Origin: Cryptomeria japonica
Taxonomy: Eukaryota > Streptophyta > Pinopsida > Cupressales > Cupressaceae
Direction of reading: 5' to 3'
Assembly (NCBI RefSeq): GCF_030272615.1
Contig: NC_081406.1
Span: 214,314,497-214,378,496, forward strand
DNA length: 64,000 nucleotides
Below, piece after piece: positions 22,699 through 34,251 of the stretch; within the stretch, counting starts at the first letter, position 1; each line of letters starts with the position of its first letter. The translations under genes were made by a program, and so were the position numbers. The notes below the pieces were generated by a model, which worked only from the letters and a program-made list of their open reading frames with translations, did not search any database and had not been told where the DNA came from.

Positions 22699-23523
22699 TT
22701 ATCCCTTCAGTAAATTCTTCTCCACAAGCACTAATATGTTCATTTGAGGGTAGATTTCTAAATTCCAACACACCTCTTGGATGCGGTCCATAGACAATTT
22801 GGAAAGGGCTCCTTTTGGTACTCCTATATTGATAGAATAATTATAGGCATATTTTTCTTGGGAGATGATGGAATCCCACTTTTCACCATGCTTCTTGGTG
22901 AGGCACCTTAACAAATTTCCAAGTGACCTATTGACCACTTTTGTTTGGCCATCTGTTTGGGGATGATAAGATGAATTAAAAGACAAGTTTGTGCCTAAAT
23001 TCCTCCATAAAGTCCTCCAAAAATGTCCTACAAATTTCACATCTCTATTTGACATAATGTTCAAGGGTAAACCATGTATTCTCACAACTTCATTAAAGAA
23101 AATTTTTGCAACATATGTAGCATCACTTGTTCTCTTGCATGGAAAAAAATGTGCCATCTTGCTAAACCTATCAACAACCACAAAAACACTATCAAAACCT
23201 TTTTGAGTTCTTGGCAAACCCATCACAAAATCCATACTCACACTTTCCCAAGGTCTTGAAGGAATGGGCAATGGCTGGTATAGTCTTGTGTTTTTTGTTT
23301 TCCCTTTGGCCTTTTGACACACCACACATGAATTCACAAATTTTTTGACATCTATCTGTAATTTAGGCCAATGATAAAATCTTCTGACCAACTCAAGAGT
23401 TTTGTCTAATCCAAAGTGTCCCCCCATACAACCACTATGCTTCTCCTTAATTATGTTATCCCTCATTGAATATTTAGAAATGCATAACTGGCATCCTTTG
23501 AAAAGAAGACCATCTTGAATCAA
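22699..23523 (-). pseudogene. Integrase of A with altered catalytic residues
   Basis: This 274-codon open stretch shows the zinc-binding part (HSGCMGGHFGLDKTL ... CVVCQKAKG) and the DDE core. The first Asp is in VSMDFVMGLP. The second is Asn (IMSNRDVKF, where the family has S-D-R-D). The Glu is Lys (DGQTKVVNR, where the family has DGQTE). Both changes are G to A. The enzyme would insert cDNA into the genome but is inactive here. After about 22760 the frame slips. Confidence 0.9.
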
Positions 23524-23828
23524 ATAAGCAGAATACTCTAAATGATACTAGATACCAAACTATGTGTATACCTTATAGATGTCTTTAAATCTTCATCTGT
23601 AGCATACATACCCTTGAGGGAATCAACTCCTACACTCTCCAATTGGATTTTTGAAACTATTAGTTCCCTCCTACTAAGAGCATCTACAACTTTGTTTGAG
23701 ACACCTTTCTTGTGTTTGATTGTATAGGTGTAGGCCTAAATGGACTCAACCCACCTTATATGCCTATGGCTCAATTTCTCCTTACTATTTAGGAAGCTTA
23801 GTGCCTGATTATCTGTATACATAACAAA
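23524..23828 (-). pseudogene. RNase H to integrase connection of A
   Basis: This stretch links the RNase H and integrase of A and is broken by stops. No separate domain is expected or seen here. The end toward RNase H retains typical connection wording in fragments. Confidence 0.45.
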
Positions 23829-24110
23829 CTATTTGGGAAGAAAATAATGCCTCCACTTATTTAGTGTCTGAACTAATGCATACATCTCCAAATCATAGGA
23901 AGAATATTTATTTTTAGCATCATTCAATTTTTCACTAAAAAATGCAATTGGCCTACCTTCTTGACTAGCAACTACACCTAATTCCAAATGACTTGCATCA
24001 TATTCAATCTGAAAGATTTTATCAAATTTAGGTAAGGTAAGAACTGGTGGTTTTGATACCTTTTTCTTCAACATTTCAAATGCTTCATCCGCCTCCTTGC
24101 TCCATGAAAA
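23829..24110 (-). pseudogene. RNase H of A
   Basis: The frame reads FQIEYDASHLELGVVASQEG, PIAFFSEKLNDAKNKYSSYD and MYALVQTLNKWRHYFLPK. This is the chromovirus RNase H with the first Asp (YDAS) and the YSSYDLEMYALV block (Glu) present. It directly follows RT, as usual. Confidence 0.85.
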
Positions 24111-24965
24111 TTTGCACTTCTATCCACCCCTGATGGTCTCTAACATGGGAGCACAAATCTGGCTAAAAATCTTGTTAAACTTCCTATAAAAGGTAGGAAG
24201 GCCATGAAAATTCCTTACATCACCAATTGTTCTAGGAGCTGGCCATGTGAGAATGGCATTCACTTTATCAGCATCCATTTTCAGATTTCCTCTAGAAATC
24301 ACAAACCCAAGGTAAGTTAGTTCTTCTTGTAAAAACACATACTTTTCCATGTTTATCATTAGTTTCTGTTCATTCAACCTTCTCAAGACCATATCCAAAT
24401 GTTTTAGGTGCTCCTCCTTTGTCTTGTTAAACATGAGGATGTCATCTAGATAGAACATGAAAAACTTACCAATGAACTCCTCCAACACCTCATTTATGAG
24501 TCTCATGAAAGTGCTAGGGGAATTTGACAACCCGAATGGAATCACCCTCCATTCATACAATCCTTCATTTGTTTTAAAAGCAGTTTTCCATTCATCACCA
24601 GATCTAATCCTTATTCGATGATAACCACTTTTAAAATCAATCTTGGAATAATACCTTGCACCTCCTAAACAATCAAGCAAATCTTCTATTCTAGGCATAG
24701 GGAATCTATACCTGATGGTTATCTTGTTAATGGCCTAGGAATTAGTGCATAATATCCATGTTCCCTCCTTCTTTGGTCCTAAGACAGTCAGGACTACACA
24801 AGGGCTCAAGCTCTTCCCTATCAAACCTTTATCAAGCAACTCTTGGATCTTCCTTGCAACATCCTCATTTTTTTGCAGAGTTTTGTAGGCTGGCTTGTTT
24901 GGTAAGGTGGTACCGGGAATGAAATCAATGCAATGGCTTATCTCCCTTATTGGTGGTAGGGTTCT
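24111..24965 (-). pseudogene. Reverse transcriptase of A
   Basis: From 24698 down, 192 codons are open: [48 protein letters not shown], then [16 protein letters not shown] and [13 protein letters not shown]. The catalytic YLDD is intact, and so is the motif A Asp (KIDFKSG). The upstream part (24699-24965) is readable with stops (IDFIPGTTLPNKPAYK, LLDKGLIG). It would copy element RNA into DNA. Confidence 0.9.
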
Positions 24966-25403
24966 TGGAAACTAATATATAACTATGTCCTTGTATTTTC
25001 TCAACATTTCCTCCACCTCCTCAGGGACTGTCACCCTTTCCTTTTCTACCTTACCATCTAAAATGGGATCTTCTTCTTGCCTTGGTACTGACATCACTGC
25101 AAAACAATGTGTTCCCTCTTCCTTGATTGCCTTGAGGAACTCTTTTCCTTCCATGATCATGATCTTAGCCTCCTTCTCCTTCTATTCCTCACTTTTATCA
25201 GGTAGGGATATCAATTCAATCATCTTTTCATCTTTGGTGATGGAGTAGGTGTTTTTGTGTCCATCATGATGGCCCTTGAGGTCATATTGCCATGGTCTCC
25301 CAAAAAGAAGATGACATGCATCCATCTCAACAATATCAAACAAAATTTTGCCTTTGTATGGTCTTATCTAAAATTGAACCCATGATTTCTCTTCTACCAA
25401 GGT
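24966..25403 (-). pseudogene. Protease to RT linker of A
   Basis: A Lys/Glu-rich linker lies here; a stretch of 62 codons is open (24972-25160), containing ALSVPRQ-like MSVPRQEEDP and VPEEVEEMLRKYKDIV. Such a sequence precedes RT in chromoviruses. Confidence 0.55.
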
Positions 25404-25690
25404 CTATTTTCCTTTAGTAAGCCAAAAAAAATTATATGGAAATGGATGAGGAATTCTTCTCAATTTTAGTTTCTCTACCATTTCTAAGGATACTAAATTT
25501 TTAGTTGAACTTGAATCTATTATAACCTTACATACCTTGCCTCCTTCTTTGCATGTGGTCCAGAAGAGTGTCTTCCTTTGTGGAGGTTTAGTATTGCTCT
25601 GTACCTTCAACAATGTTCTCCTCATCATCAAAGCTTCTCCTCTCTCTAGAAGTCCGTATGAATTAGGTGAAACTCTAATTATCAATGTCT
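25404..25690 (-). pseudogene. Aspartic protease of A
   Basis: The frame reads KVCKVIIDSSSTKNLVSLEM, which corresponds to the chromovirus active site D-S-G-S with the Gly replaced by Ser (GGT to AGT would be one G-to-A change). It continues VEKLKLRRIPHPFPYNFFWL. A missing Gly in this loop should abolish activity. Confidence 0.75.
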
Positions 25691-26745
25691 TGAACCAAAT
25701 GTGTTCTCCTCTCTCCTTGGGAGCTTGATATGGTCTTCTCAGGGCACTTAGCTATGGTATGACCTACTTGATTGTACTTGTAGCATCTGAAAGGCTCTGA
25801 GATTATTCCACCAAATCTACCTCTATGGTTGGGTATTCTTCCTCTGAAACCCCCTCTTGTTTTACCGTATCTATGCTCACTTTCTTGATTAGCCTTTCCT
25901 TGTGGCCTGGGACTCTATCCTTTACCATTTATAGAGCCTCTACCTCAAAAGTTTCTGCCCCCTCTACCTCTATTATTTTGATCATTCTTTCTCTTTAGCT
26001 TTTCCTATTCTCTTAGTGCTATTTGAAAGCACTTGTTCACTGTCTCTGGTGCTAGTATCCTGATCTCATCTTGGATACTATATTTCAATCCACTAAGATA
26101 TCTTGTTACTTTCTCTGGTTCTCCCTCATGGTGTTTGGTCCTTAGACTCAATCTATGGGAATCCTTGGTATATGTACTCACATCAAGGTATTTTAGCCTC
26201 AAACCTTGCAACTTCTTGTAGAATTGGACTTCATAGTCTACCGAGATGAATTGCGCCTTCACTTTCGCCAACATTCTATGCCATGAAGTTATCATACCTC
26301 TACCTTCCTTCACCCTCTCGCCTTGGAGGTAATTCCACCAAGTGAGTTATACTCCTTTCATCTTGGACTTAGAAAAGATAACCTTCTTATTCTCAGGGGT
26401 CTCTTTGCATTCAAAATGGTTGTTCAATACCTCAATCCAATCCATCACTTCTTCTGCATTCATTTTTCCACTAAACATAGGGATGTCATCTTTACCTAAT
26501 GAGGATTCTCTGTTAATGGACTTTAGGACCTCAACAAATTCTCTCTGATCTATAGATAACTCATCTTCCTACCTTGGGGTCTATTCTTCTCCCCCTTGTT
26601 CTTCTTCTTCATCAGAGTCACATTCACCCTCTTTTCCTTTGCCTTTGGCCTTCTCTAACTCCCTCACTTTGTTTTCAAACATCTCTTCAAACAACTTCTT
26701 GATGGCATCTTGAGACATACTATTAGGAGGCATTATTCTATCCTC
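25691..26745 (-). pseudogene. gag of A
   Basis: Starting near 26735 (MSQDAIKKLFEEMFENKVRE) the minus strand gives an acidic segment, the capsid core MDWIEVLNNHFECKETPENK and FYKKLQGLRLKYLDVSTYTK, an Arg/Gly-rich part (25980-25830) and a zinc knuckle FRCYKYNQVGHTIAKC (about 25790-25745) in which the second Cys is Tyr. The stretch 26005-26313 is open; stops occur on both sides. The gene would supply the particle protein. Confidence 0.75.
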
Positions 26746-26805
26746 TCCCTCACTTCATTCCATGAACATACACCACAAATCACTTTCTCCAAGTGAACCA
26801 ACTCA

Positions 26806-26818
26806 CACTCTGATACAA
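26806..26818 (-). promoter_or_regulatory. Primer-binding site of A, probable
   Basis: In the sense of A this reads TTGTATCAGAGTG, next to the LTR end. It differs by one base in the first eleven from the initiator tRNA-Met complement TGGTATCAGAG. Confidence 0.65.
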
Positions 26819-26821
26819 ATA

Positions 26822-27432
26822 TGACATAGAGCCAGGCAACAAACTAGGTGAAAACCTTCTCTCACCCACAACTACTATGTCCAAAAAAAGTTTTTTTTTC
26901 AAGATGTGAACAACACACCTACCAAATACTCAACTTACACAACAATTTGTGTGACTAGATCCATACCAGTTTAGTATCTACCAATGCTGGTATGATGAAA
27001 ACACTCTACCCTTGTGTGAATGATAGAAAATCTTTCAATACCGGTGGAATGGAAACCTATTGGATTTTTTCTATTGGTGGTCCAACCAACACAAAACACC
27101 CATAAGATCTGTCTATCATATGTGCTAGGGAATACTTGTCTCACAATTGTCCTATTATATAGTAGCCCTACTTGTAGCCTAGTAGCCCTACCAATTGAGT
27201 TCTCCGAACACAAATTAACAAAATTCCAAAGGAAAAGAAAAACTAAAGGTAGATTCAAATACCCTTTATCTATTTACACAATTCCCCAAAGGCTTAGACT
27301 CTAACCACAAGTTGAAAGGTTTGTACCCTTACTATCCTTCCAGCCCCAATTAACCCAATTAGGCCTAATTTACAAAGAAAGTACTCCTTGTATTAGTCCC
27401 TGACTAAACTAACACTTATAAAAGGTGGGGTA
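26822..27432 (-). mobile_element. 5' LTR of A, segment 1 (before B)
   Basis: Matches 20608-21197 of the other LTR, with shared landmarks such as AGCCAGGCAACAAACTAGG. A small local duplication (TAGCCCTAC twice near 27165-27192) is private to this copy. B is inserted at its right end. Confidence 0.9.
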
Positions 27433-27899
27433 TGTTGGTATTTTGGCATGGTTTTGTCATTGATGTCAACACCTGCTAAATACACCTACTTTGGAGATCC
27501 AGCAACGTTCACCGGCAATCGGTAAACTGTTCAAACAATCACCGGTATATGGTTAACTGACAGGATATAATGTTCATCGATACCTACAATGACATGGAAG
27601 ACACTTGGTAATGTCGAAGACATCATGTGGACACTTTTTGTTGAAATAATATCATTGGTATATTCTTATTTGCATATTTGCTTTTACCGGCAAATAGGTC
27701 CAGGTTATCTAGGGTTACACTAGTTGGTTTATCTTTTGCAGATCAACATGGCATGCTATGGAGATGATTTATTATTGTTGTAAATGCATTAAGCTGACAT
27801 GTTTAATTGATTATTGCATCGGATATTGTATTATTTGTAAAATGTTTTTATTGTAATATCTTGCAGAGCCGACCTACTAAAATTGGTCTTAGGGTATGG

Positions 27900-27918
27900 T
27901 ATAAATATAAGATCTTAT
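27900..27918 (+). promoter_or_regulatory. TATA box and adjoining palindrome in LTR of B
   Basis: TATAAATA at 27900-27907 overlaps the start of the perfect palindrome ATAAGATCTTAT (27907-27918), followed by TATAAGATC. The same arrangement is kept in the 3' LTR near 33510-33540. It is the likely promoter of B. Confidence 0.6.
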
Positions 27919-28241
27919 TTATAAGATCAGATGTGGAATGCGAAAAAGATTTAAGGAAGGGTATATGCGAGATCAAGCAAAGATATACACGAAGACATCA
28001 TTTGAAGGTGAAGTTAGGTTTTTGTAGAAGCATATCAGCATTACACTGGTACTGAATCCAACATATGAAGATGCTATTTTGTGCAGTACATTCTTATTGG
28101 ATTTAACCATCCAACTATAGTCAGTGTGACTCCCATTTGTGTTTGAGCAGTGAGCTCTAGGCTGTTGGCCTTTCTACATGTGCAAACCCCTCTTGTACAC
28201 TTACTATCTACAGTAGTATCATCTGATTGTTGGTAAGGTTT

Positions 28242-28298
28242 CCCACCATGGTTTTTCCCCTTACAGGGTTTCCATGTACAAATATTTGTGTCATGTGT
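28242..28298 (+). promoter_or_regulatory. Conserved LTR block of B
   Basis: CCCACCATGGTTTTTCCCC is followed by AGGGTTTCCATGTACAAA and TTTGTGTCATGTG. It is the clearest copy of the block that all copia-like LTRs in the window share. Confidence 0.7.
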
Positions 28299-28443
28299 TG
28301 TGGATGACTTTATGTTTATGTTTCATGCATTAATTCTTACCAGTATAGCAATTTTCTGTTAACACTATTTACCGACATATTTAACTGTCTTACCAGTACT
28401 AAGCATTAAAGTTGGTTAATAAGATTTTGGTTTGAATTTATTA

Positions 28444-28476
28444 GACAACTGATTCACCCCCCCCCTCTCAGTTGTC
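28444..28476 (+). promoter_or_regulatory. C-rich-loop hairpin in 5' LTR of B
   Basis: GACAACTGA (28444-28452) and TCAGTTGTC (28468-28476) form a perfect 9-bp stem around a 15-base loop that is mostly C. It lies 13 bases before the LTR end. Confidence 0.85.
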
Positions 28477-28491
28477 CCCAGGACCTACAAT

Positions 28492-28503
28492 TGGTATCAG
28501 AGC
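28492..28503 (+). promoter_or_regulatory. Primer-binding site of B (initiator tRNA-Met)
   Basis: TGGTATCAGAGC, a perfect 12-base complement of the 3' end of plant initiator tRNA-Met, begins two bases after the LTR end. Confidence 0.95.
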
Positions 28504-28546
28504 TTAGTCCTCTTTTTGTGGAAGTTTAACAACTTGAGGAGATCCA

Positions 28547-31500
28547 ATGTCTACTAATTATTTCAGAAAGGATAGTCCTAAACTTGATGGAAACAACTAT
28601 GGAATATGGAAAATTAGAATGGAGACACATCTGAATTGCATTGGTACAGACATCTGGGAAGTTACTAAGAATGGTTATACTACTGCTATAGTTGGTCAAC
28701 CTGCTCCTATTACTTTAGCTAAAGATGAAGAAAATGATTGCAAAGTAAGAGAAGCACTTTTGAGTGCATTATCAGATCAATAAATCATGGGATTATCAGA
28801 TAGATCTACTGAAAAAGCTATTTGGGATCATTTGGAAACACTGAATGAAGGGGATTCCATAGTCAAAATTGCAAAACTTGAAAGCTTCTGAGTCAGGTAT
28901 GAACATCTGAAAATGGAAGAAGATGAAAGAATTTCTGCTTTTATGGAAAGAGTAAATGAAATTGTTTTAGGTATCAAATGTTGTGGAGGAACCTTGAGTG
29001 AAGATGAAAGTTTTTGAAAAATCTTAAGAGGTTTGCCACCAGCATATAAAATGAAGGTTACTACTATTAATGAGTTGAGAACAATGCCTAATACATCAGT
29101 AATTAGGGATACATTGATTGGAAAACTTTCAGCTTTTGAAATTGAGGAATTTGGTCCTGTTGCTACTATAAAAACTGATTTGGCCTTCAAAGCATCAACA
29201 TCATTTGCTCCATCTTTTGACAAATCAGACTGGAGAGCCTTTTATGCAAGAGAACTTGAAGAAACCAGGAAGGAGAATGAAGAGCTTGAAGAACTTGAAG
29301 CACTATTTGCAAGAAAAATGCCAAAAGGTCCAATTGGAAGTAAGTATGAAGGTAAAGCACCCTTTAAATGTTTCAACTGCAACAAGATTGGTCATATGGC
29401 TTCAAGATGCCCCGATAGACATGCTAGACTAAGAGAAGAAGGTAGAAGGACATATAGACCTAATCCTGAATATCAGAGATATAGATTTAAGAAAAACAAA
29501 GATAAATCTTGTTACATTGCTGATGAAGGTGTGACTGATGATTCTGATGAGGATCCAGTAGACAATAGATGGGTCTTTGTTGCTATAATAGAAGATCAAC
29601 CGGTACCTATTGCTCCATCGATAGAACAAGCCCTAGCAGCTAAAGTTGAATCAAAGGATGAATGGATTATTGACTTAGGATGCTCACATCACATGACTGG
29701 AGACAAAGGCAAATTCTTGAACTTTCAAGAATACAATGGAGGTTTAGTATGATTCAGAGATAACAAAGCCTGTTCAATCAAAGGTAAGGGTTCAATATCT
29801 CTTGATGGTAAACATAACATTGACAATGTTTACTATGTTGAAGGATTAAAACATAATCTTTTAAGTGTTGGTCAATTAGTTGAGAAAGGTTTTCAGTTAC
29901 AATTTAAAAATGGAAAATGCAAAATAATGAATAGAACTGGTTTGGAAATTGCAACCGGTAATCAGACTAGAGGTAATATCTTTCATTTGAATAATAGTGA
30001 AAAGGCATGCTTAATTGCTCATATAGATGAAAGTTGGCTATGGCATAAAAGACTATGTCATGTAAATTTTGATTGCATGGTAAAAATCAGCACTTCTAAG
30101 GCAGTTAGAGATCTACCTAAAATTGTGAAACCTCAGAATATAATTTGCAAGGAATGTCAATTTGGAAAACAAGTTAGAGCTAGTTTCAAAAGTATTCTAG
30201 AAAAATCCAATAATGCTCTTGATTTAATTCACACTGATTTATGTGGTCCGGATAGAACTAAAAGCTTAGAAGGTGATAGATATTTCATGCTAATTATTGA
30301 TGATTATTCTAGAATGTGTTGCGTTACTTTTCTCAGAGAAAAATGAGAAGCACTTGGGAAGTTCAAACTGTTCAAAGAAATGGTTGAAAATGAAACCGGT
30401 AAGAAAATTAAATGTTTAAGATCAGACCAAGGAGGAGAATTCACATCTAGAGATTTTAATACATCCTATGAAGTAAATGGAATCAAAAGACAGTTATCAG
30501 CACCTCGGACACCTCAACAGAATGGAGTTGTTGAAAGGAAAAACATAACTATTTTGGATGCAGCAAGAAGTATGTTATCAGAAGCAAATCTACCACATGT
30601 GTACTGGAGAGAGGCAGTAAGCACTACTGTCTATACATTCAACAAAGTTCACATCAAAGGTGAAACCGGTAAGACCCCTCATGAACTATGGTTTGGTAAT
30701 AATCCTACTCTTAAGTATTTTAGAATTTTTGGAAGTAAATGTTATATTAGAAGAGATGAGTATATTCGCAAGTTTGATCCTAGAAGTGATGAAGGAATAT
30801 TTCTTGGTTATTCATGTAAGAGTAAATATTATAGATGCTTTAATAAAAGATTACAGAAAATTGTTGAGAGTACAAATGTAAAAATTGATGAACAATTCAG
30901 AGGAACTTCAAGGTATATAGACTCTGAACCGGTAATAGAAATTATGAAAAATGAACCAATAGTAAATCCACTAGTACAGAATGATGATCCAGTTACCCTA
31001 GTATCATCAGAGGATACCATAGTAATTGAAGAACAACAATAGACTAAGACACCCCAGTATGTAAGACTGAATCATTCTGAAGATCAAATAGTTGGAAGCA
31101 AATTTAAAGGAGTCATGACAAGAGGAAGATTGGCAAATGAAGAGGTATGTCTTATTTCTCAAATTGAACCATTATCTATCAATGAGGCATGTGAAGATAA
31201 ATTTTGGATTAAAGCTATGGAAGAAGAATTAGGACAAATTGAGAAAAATAATACTTGGACATTAGTTCCCCGGCCTGAAAATAAAAATGTAATTGGAACC
31301 AAATGGGTATTTAGAAACAAAATCAATGAAGATGGTAAGGTTGTTAGGAATAAAGCAAGACTAGTGTGTAAGGGATATTCTTAGAAAGAAGGAGTTGATT
31401 ACAATGAAACCTTTGCACCGGTAGCCGGAATTGAGGCAGTTAGATTATTCTTGGCCTTTGCAGCTCACAAGGATTACAAAGTTTATCAAATGGATATTAA

Positions 31501-32701
31501 ATGTGCATTTTTGAATGGAGATCTTGAAGAGGAAGTCTATATTGAACAACCTGATGGATTTTCTTTGACAGATAACAATGATATGGTTTGTAGATTAAGA
31601 AAAGCTCTATATGGACTAAAACAAGCTCCAAGAACCTAGTATGCAAGATTGGATAAGTATCTTTTAAAAATTGGTTTTACTAAAGGAAATGCAGATAGCA
31701 ATTTATATTACAAAGTAACTAATGATGAAATTTTGATTATGGAAGTATTTGTTGATGATATAATCTTTGGAAGAGAAGATGGATTATGTAAAGAATTTTC
31801 TCTTAAAATGCAACATGAATTTGAAATATCTATGATTGGAGAAATAAAATTCTTTTTAGGATTGCAGATTTTATAGATTAATAAAGGCATTTTTTTGAGT
31901 CAATCTAAGTACTTGAAAGAACTACTCAAGAAATTTGGGATGGAGAACTCTAAACCAGTAAGCACACCTATGACTACAAATGACAAATTATCTCAAAGGG
32001 ATGAATCTACACCTGTTAATCCAACTAGATACAAATCTATGATAGGAGGTTTACTGTATTTGAAACAAACTAGACCTAATATTATGAATGCAGTATGTAT
32101 AGTTTCTAGATTTCAGAGTAATCCCAAGGAAAATCATGAATCAGTAGTAAAAAGGATTTTCTGGTACTTACAAGGCACAACAAATCTTGGATTATGGTAT
32201 CCTAAAGATGAATTTTTTTATCTATATGCATACATAGATGCAAAGTGGGCAGGAGATGTGGATGATAGAAAGAGCACCATTGGAGGAGCATTCTTTCTTG
32301 GAAAGAGATTAGTTTCTTGGTTAAGTAAGAAACAAAGTTGTACATCTTTATCAACAATAGAATCAGAATATGTTGCAGCAGCAACAAACTATACACAGGT
32401 ACTTTGGCTTAAGCAAATGTTGAAAGATATAAAGGTAAAATGCAAGGAACCTATTACTATATATTGTGATAACACTACAGCAATTGATATATCTAAGAAT
32501 CCAATATTACATTCTAAAACAAAACATGTTTCTATCAAACTAAATTTTCTAAGGGAAAAAGATGAAGAAAAAGAAATAAAACTAGTTTATGTGAATACTA
32601 AAGAACAGCTTGCAGATATTTTTACAAAACCTTTGCCTAAGGAAACTTTTGAGTATCTCAAAGATCAGCTCGGAGTCTTACCTCCATTGGTAGAGACTTA
32701 G
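28547..32701 (+). pseudogene. gag-pol of B, single frame with nine in-frame stops
   Basis: All coding pieces lie in one frame from ATG 28547 to the stop at 32699, about 1385 codons. Domains in order: gag (LDGNNYGIWKIRMETHL), zinc knuckle CFNCNKIGHMASRC (about 29369-29410, intact), protease (WIIDLGCSHHMTGD, D-L-G for the usual D-S-G), integrase with HHCC (WHKRLCH, CKECQFGK) and DDE (HTDLCGP, RSDQGGEF, QNGVVERK, all kept), RT (MDIKCAFLNGD, FVDDIIFG) and RNase H (DAKWAGD, ESEYVAA, CDNTTAI). Stops are near 28781, 28889, 29015, 29750, 30344, 31040, 31382, 31637 and 31874. Compared with D or family wording, six or seven of these fit C-to-T or G-to-A change of Gln, Trp or Arg codons. Confidence 0.95.
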
Positions 32702-33055
32702 ATAGTTGATGATTGTCATCAACTGGCAGAATTAAATGGACAAATCTTTTATTCCGGTATTTGATGAGGAAGCTACTTCTCAGGGGGAGTAGTTGGTATA
32801 TTGAATTGGTTGGTATTTTGTATGAACTTGACCTTTTTGTGACTTTGGCATTTGAAGTCAAAGGGGGAGAGATATATGGAAAAACATTAAGAAAAAATAT
32901 ATGGAAAAATGCATTATCTTTTTGAGGAGAGATTGGTATTGTAAATAAATCTTTGTATAAACACATATTACTCCCAGGGGAGAATTGGTTTTTGTACTTG
33001 GCATTTCTATTTTGGCACTTTGATGGCTTTTCCATCTTGTGTTGCCATCAATGCC
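32702..33055 (+). other. 3' untranslated region of B
   Basis: This is a short non-coding stretch between the pol stop and the polypurine tract. It holds several purine-rich runs such as AAAGGGGGAGAG (32860) but no coding signal. D has a similar stretch. Confidence 0.7.
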
Positions 33056-33067
33056 AAAGGGGGAGAT
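33056..33067 (+). promoter_or_regulatory. Polypurine tract of B
   Basis: AAAGGGGGAGAT lies directly before the 3' LTR start TGTTGG. Confidence 0.95.
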
Positions 33068-34103
33068 TGTTGGTATTTTGGTATGGTTTTGTCATTCATG
33101 TCAACACCTGCTAAATACACCTACTTTGGAGATCCAGCAACGTTCACCGACAATCAGTAAACTATTCAAACAATCACCGGTATATGGTTAACCAGTAGGA
33201 TATAATGTTCACCAGTACCTGCAATGACATGGAAGACACTTGGTAATGTCGAAGACATCATGTGGACACTTTTCCTTGAAGTAATATCATTGGTATATTC
33301 TTATTTGCATATTTGCTTTTACCAACAAATAGGTCCAGGTTTATCTTTTCCAGATCAGCATGGCACGCTATGGAGATGATTTATTATTGTTGTAAATGCA
33401 TTGAGCTGACATGTTTAATCGGTTATTGCATCGGATATTGTATTATTTGTAAAATGTTTTTATTGTAATATCTTGTAGAGCCGACCTACTAAAATTGGTC
33501 TTAGGGTATGGTATAAATATAAGATCTTATTTATAAGATCAGATGTGGAATGCGAAAAAGATTTAAGGAAGGGTATATGCGAGATCAAGCAGAGATATAC
33601 ACGAAGACATCATTTGAAGGTGAAGTTAGGTTTTTTTAGAAGCATATCAGCATTACACCGGTACTGAATCTAGCATATGAAGATGCTATTTTGTGCAGTA
33701 CATTGTTATTGGATTTAACCATCCAGCTGTAGTCAGTGTGACTCCCATTTGTGTTTGAGTAGTGAGCTCTAGGCTGTTGGCCTTTCTGCATGTGTAGACC
33801 CCTCTTGTACACTTACTATCTGTAGTAGTATCATCTGATTGTGGGTAAGGTTTCACACCATGGTTTTTCCCCTTACAGGGTTTCCACGTACAAATATTTG
33901 TGTCATGTGTTGTGGATGACTTTATGTTTATGTTTCATGCATTAATTCTTATCAATATAGCAATTTTCTGTTAACACTATTTACTGGCATACTTAACTGT
34001 CTTACCGGTATAAGCATTAAAGTTGGTTAATAAGATTTTGGTTTGAATTTATTAGACAACTGATTCACCCCCCCCCCCCTCTCAGTTGTCCTTGAGACCT
34101 ACA
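33068..34103 (+). mobile_element. 3' LTR of B
   Basis: Collinear with 27433-28489 at high identity. Several differences are CCGG-to-CCAA or CGG-to-CAG type, that is, decay at likely methylated sites. It ends with CCTACA before the target duplication. Confidence 0.95.
34055..34090 (+). promoter_or_regulatory. C-rich-loop hairpin in 3' LTR of B
   Basis: GACAACTGA (34055-34063) and TCAGTTGTC (34082-34090) pair perfectly. The C-rich loop is 18 bases, three longer than in the 5' LTR. Confidence 0.85.
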
Positions 34104-34251
34104 AGGTAAGATTTCAAACCACCAAATCCATGGTTTGAAGACTTGATCCCATCTTCTTTATCCTCTGCAAGTGATATCCACTTCTATAGTTCAAGTGGTC
34201 ACATAGAGATGCCAGCCTAGGGTCAATTCAATCTCTTCAGGCTTGGAGCTA
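34104..34251 (-). mobile_element. 5' LTR of A, segment 2 (between B and C)
   Basis: Matches about 21199-21336 of the intact LTR (for example TTCAAGTGGTCACATAGAGAT in both). It ends at GCTTGGAGC, where C is inserted. Confidence 0.9.

Larger units (their letters stand above)
27433..28489 (+). mobile_element. 5' LTR of B
   Basis: It runs from TGTTGGTATTTTGG to GACCTACA. It carries TATA, the conserved block and the hairpin. Compared with the 3' LTR it has about 22 extra bases near 27700 (around ATCTAGGGTTACACTAG) and many transition differences. Confidence 0.95.
27433..34103 (+). mobile_element. Element B: complete Ty1/copia retrotransposon
   Basis: It has two LTRs (1057 and 1036 bp), a tRNA-Met primer site, one gag-pol frame and a polypurine tract. 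The flanks GGGTA (27428-27432) and AGGTA (34104-34108) differ in one base; the other LTR of A shows the site as GGGTA without an insert (about 21194-21198), which supports the junction. The coding frame is never shifted, only stopped, so B is among the best preserved elements here. Confidence 0.95.

Noticed and set aside
22361..22747. 128-codon plus-strand ORF
   Set aside because: Shadow of the integrase and GPY/F region of A on the other strand.
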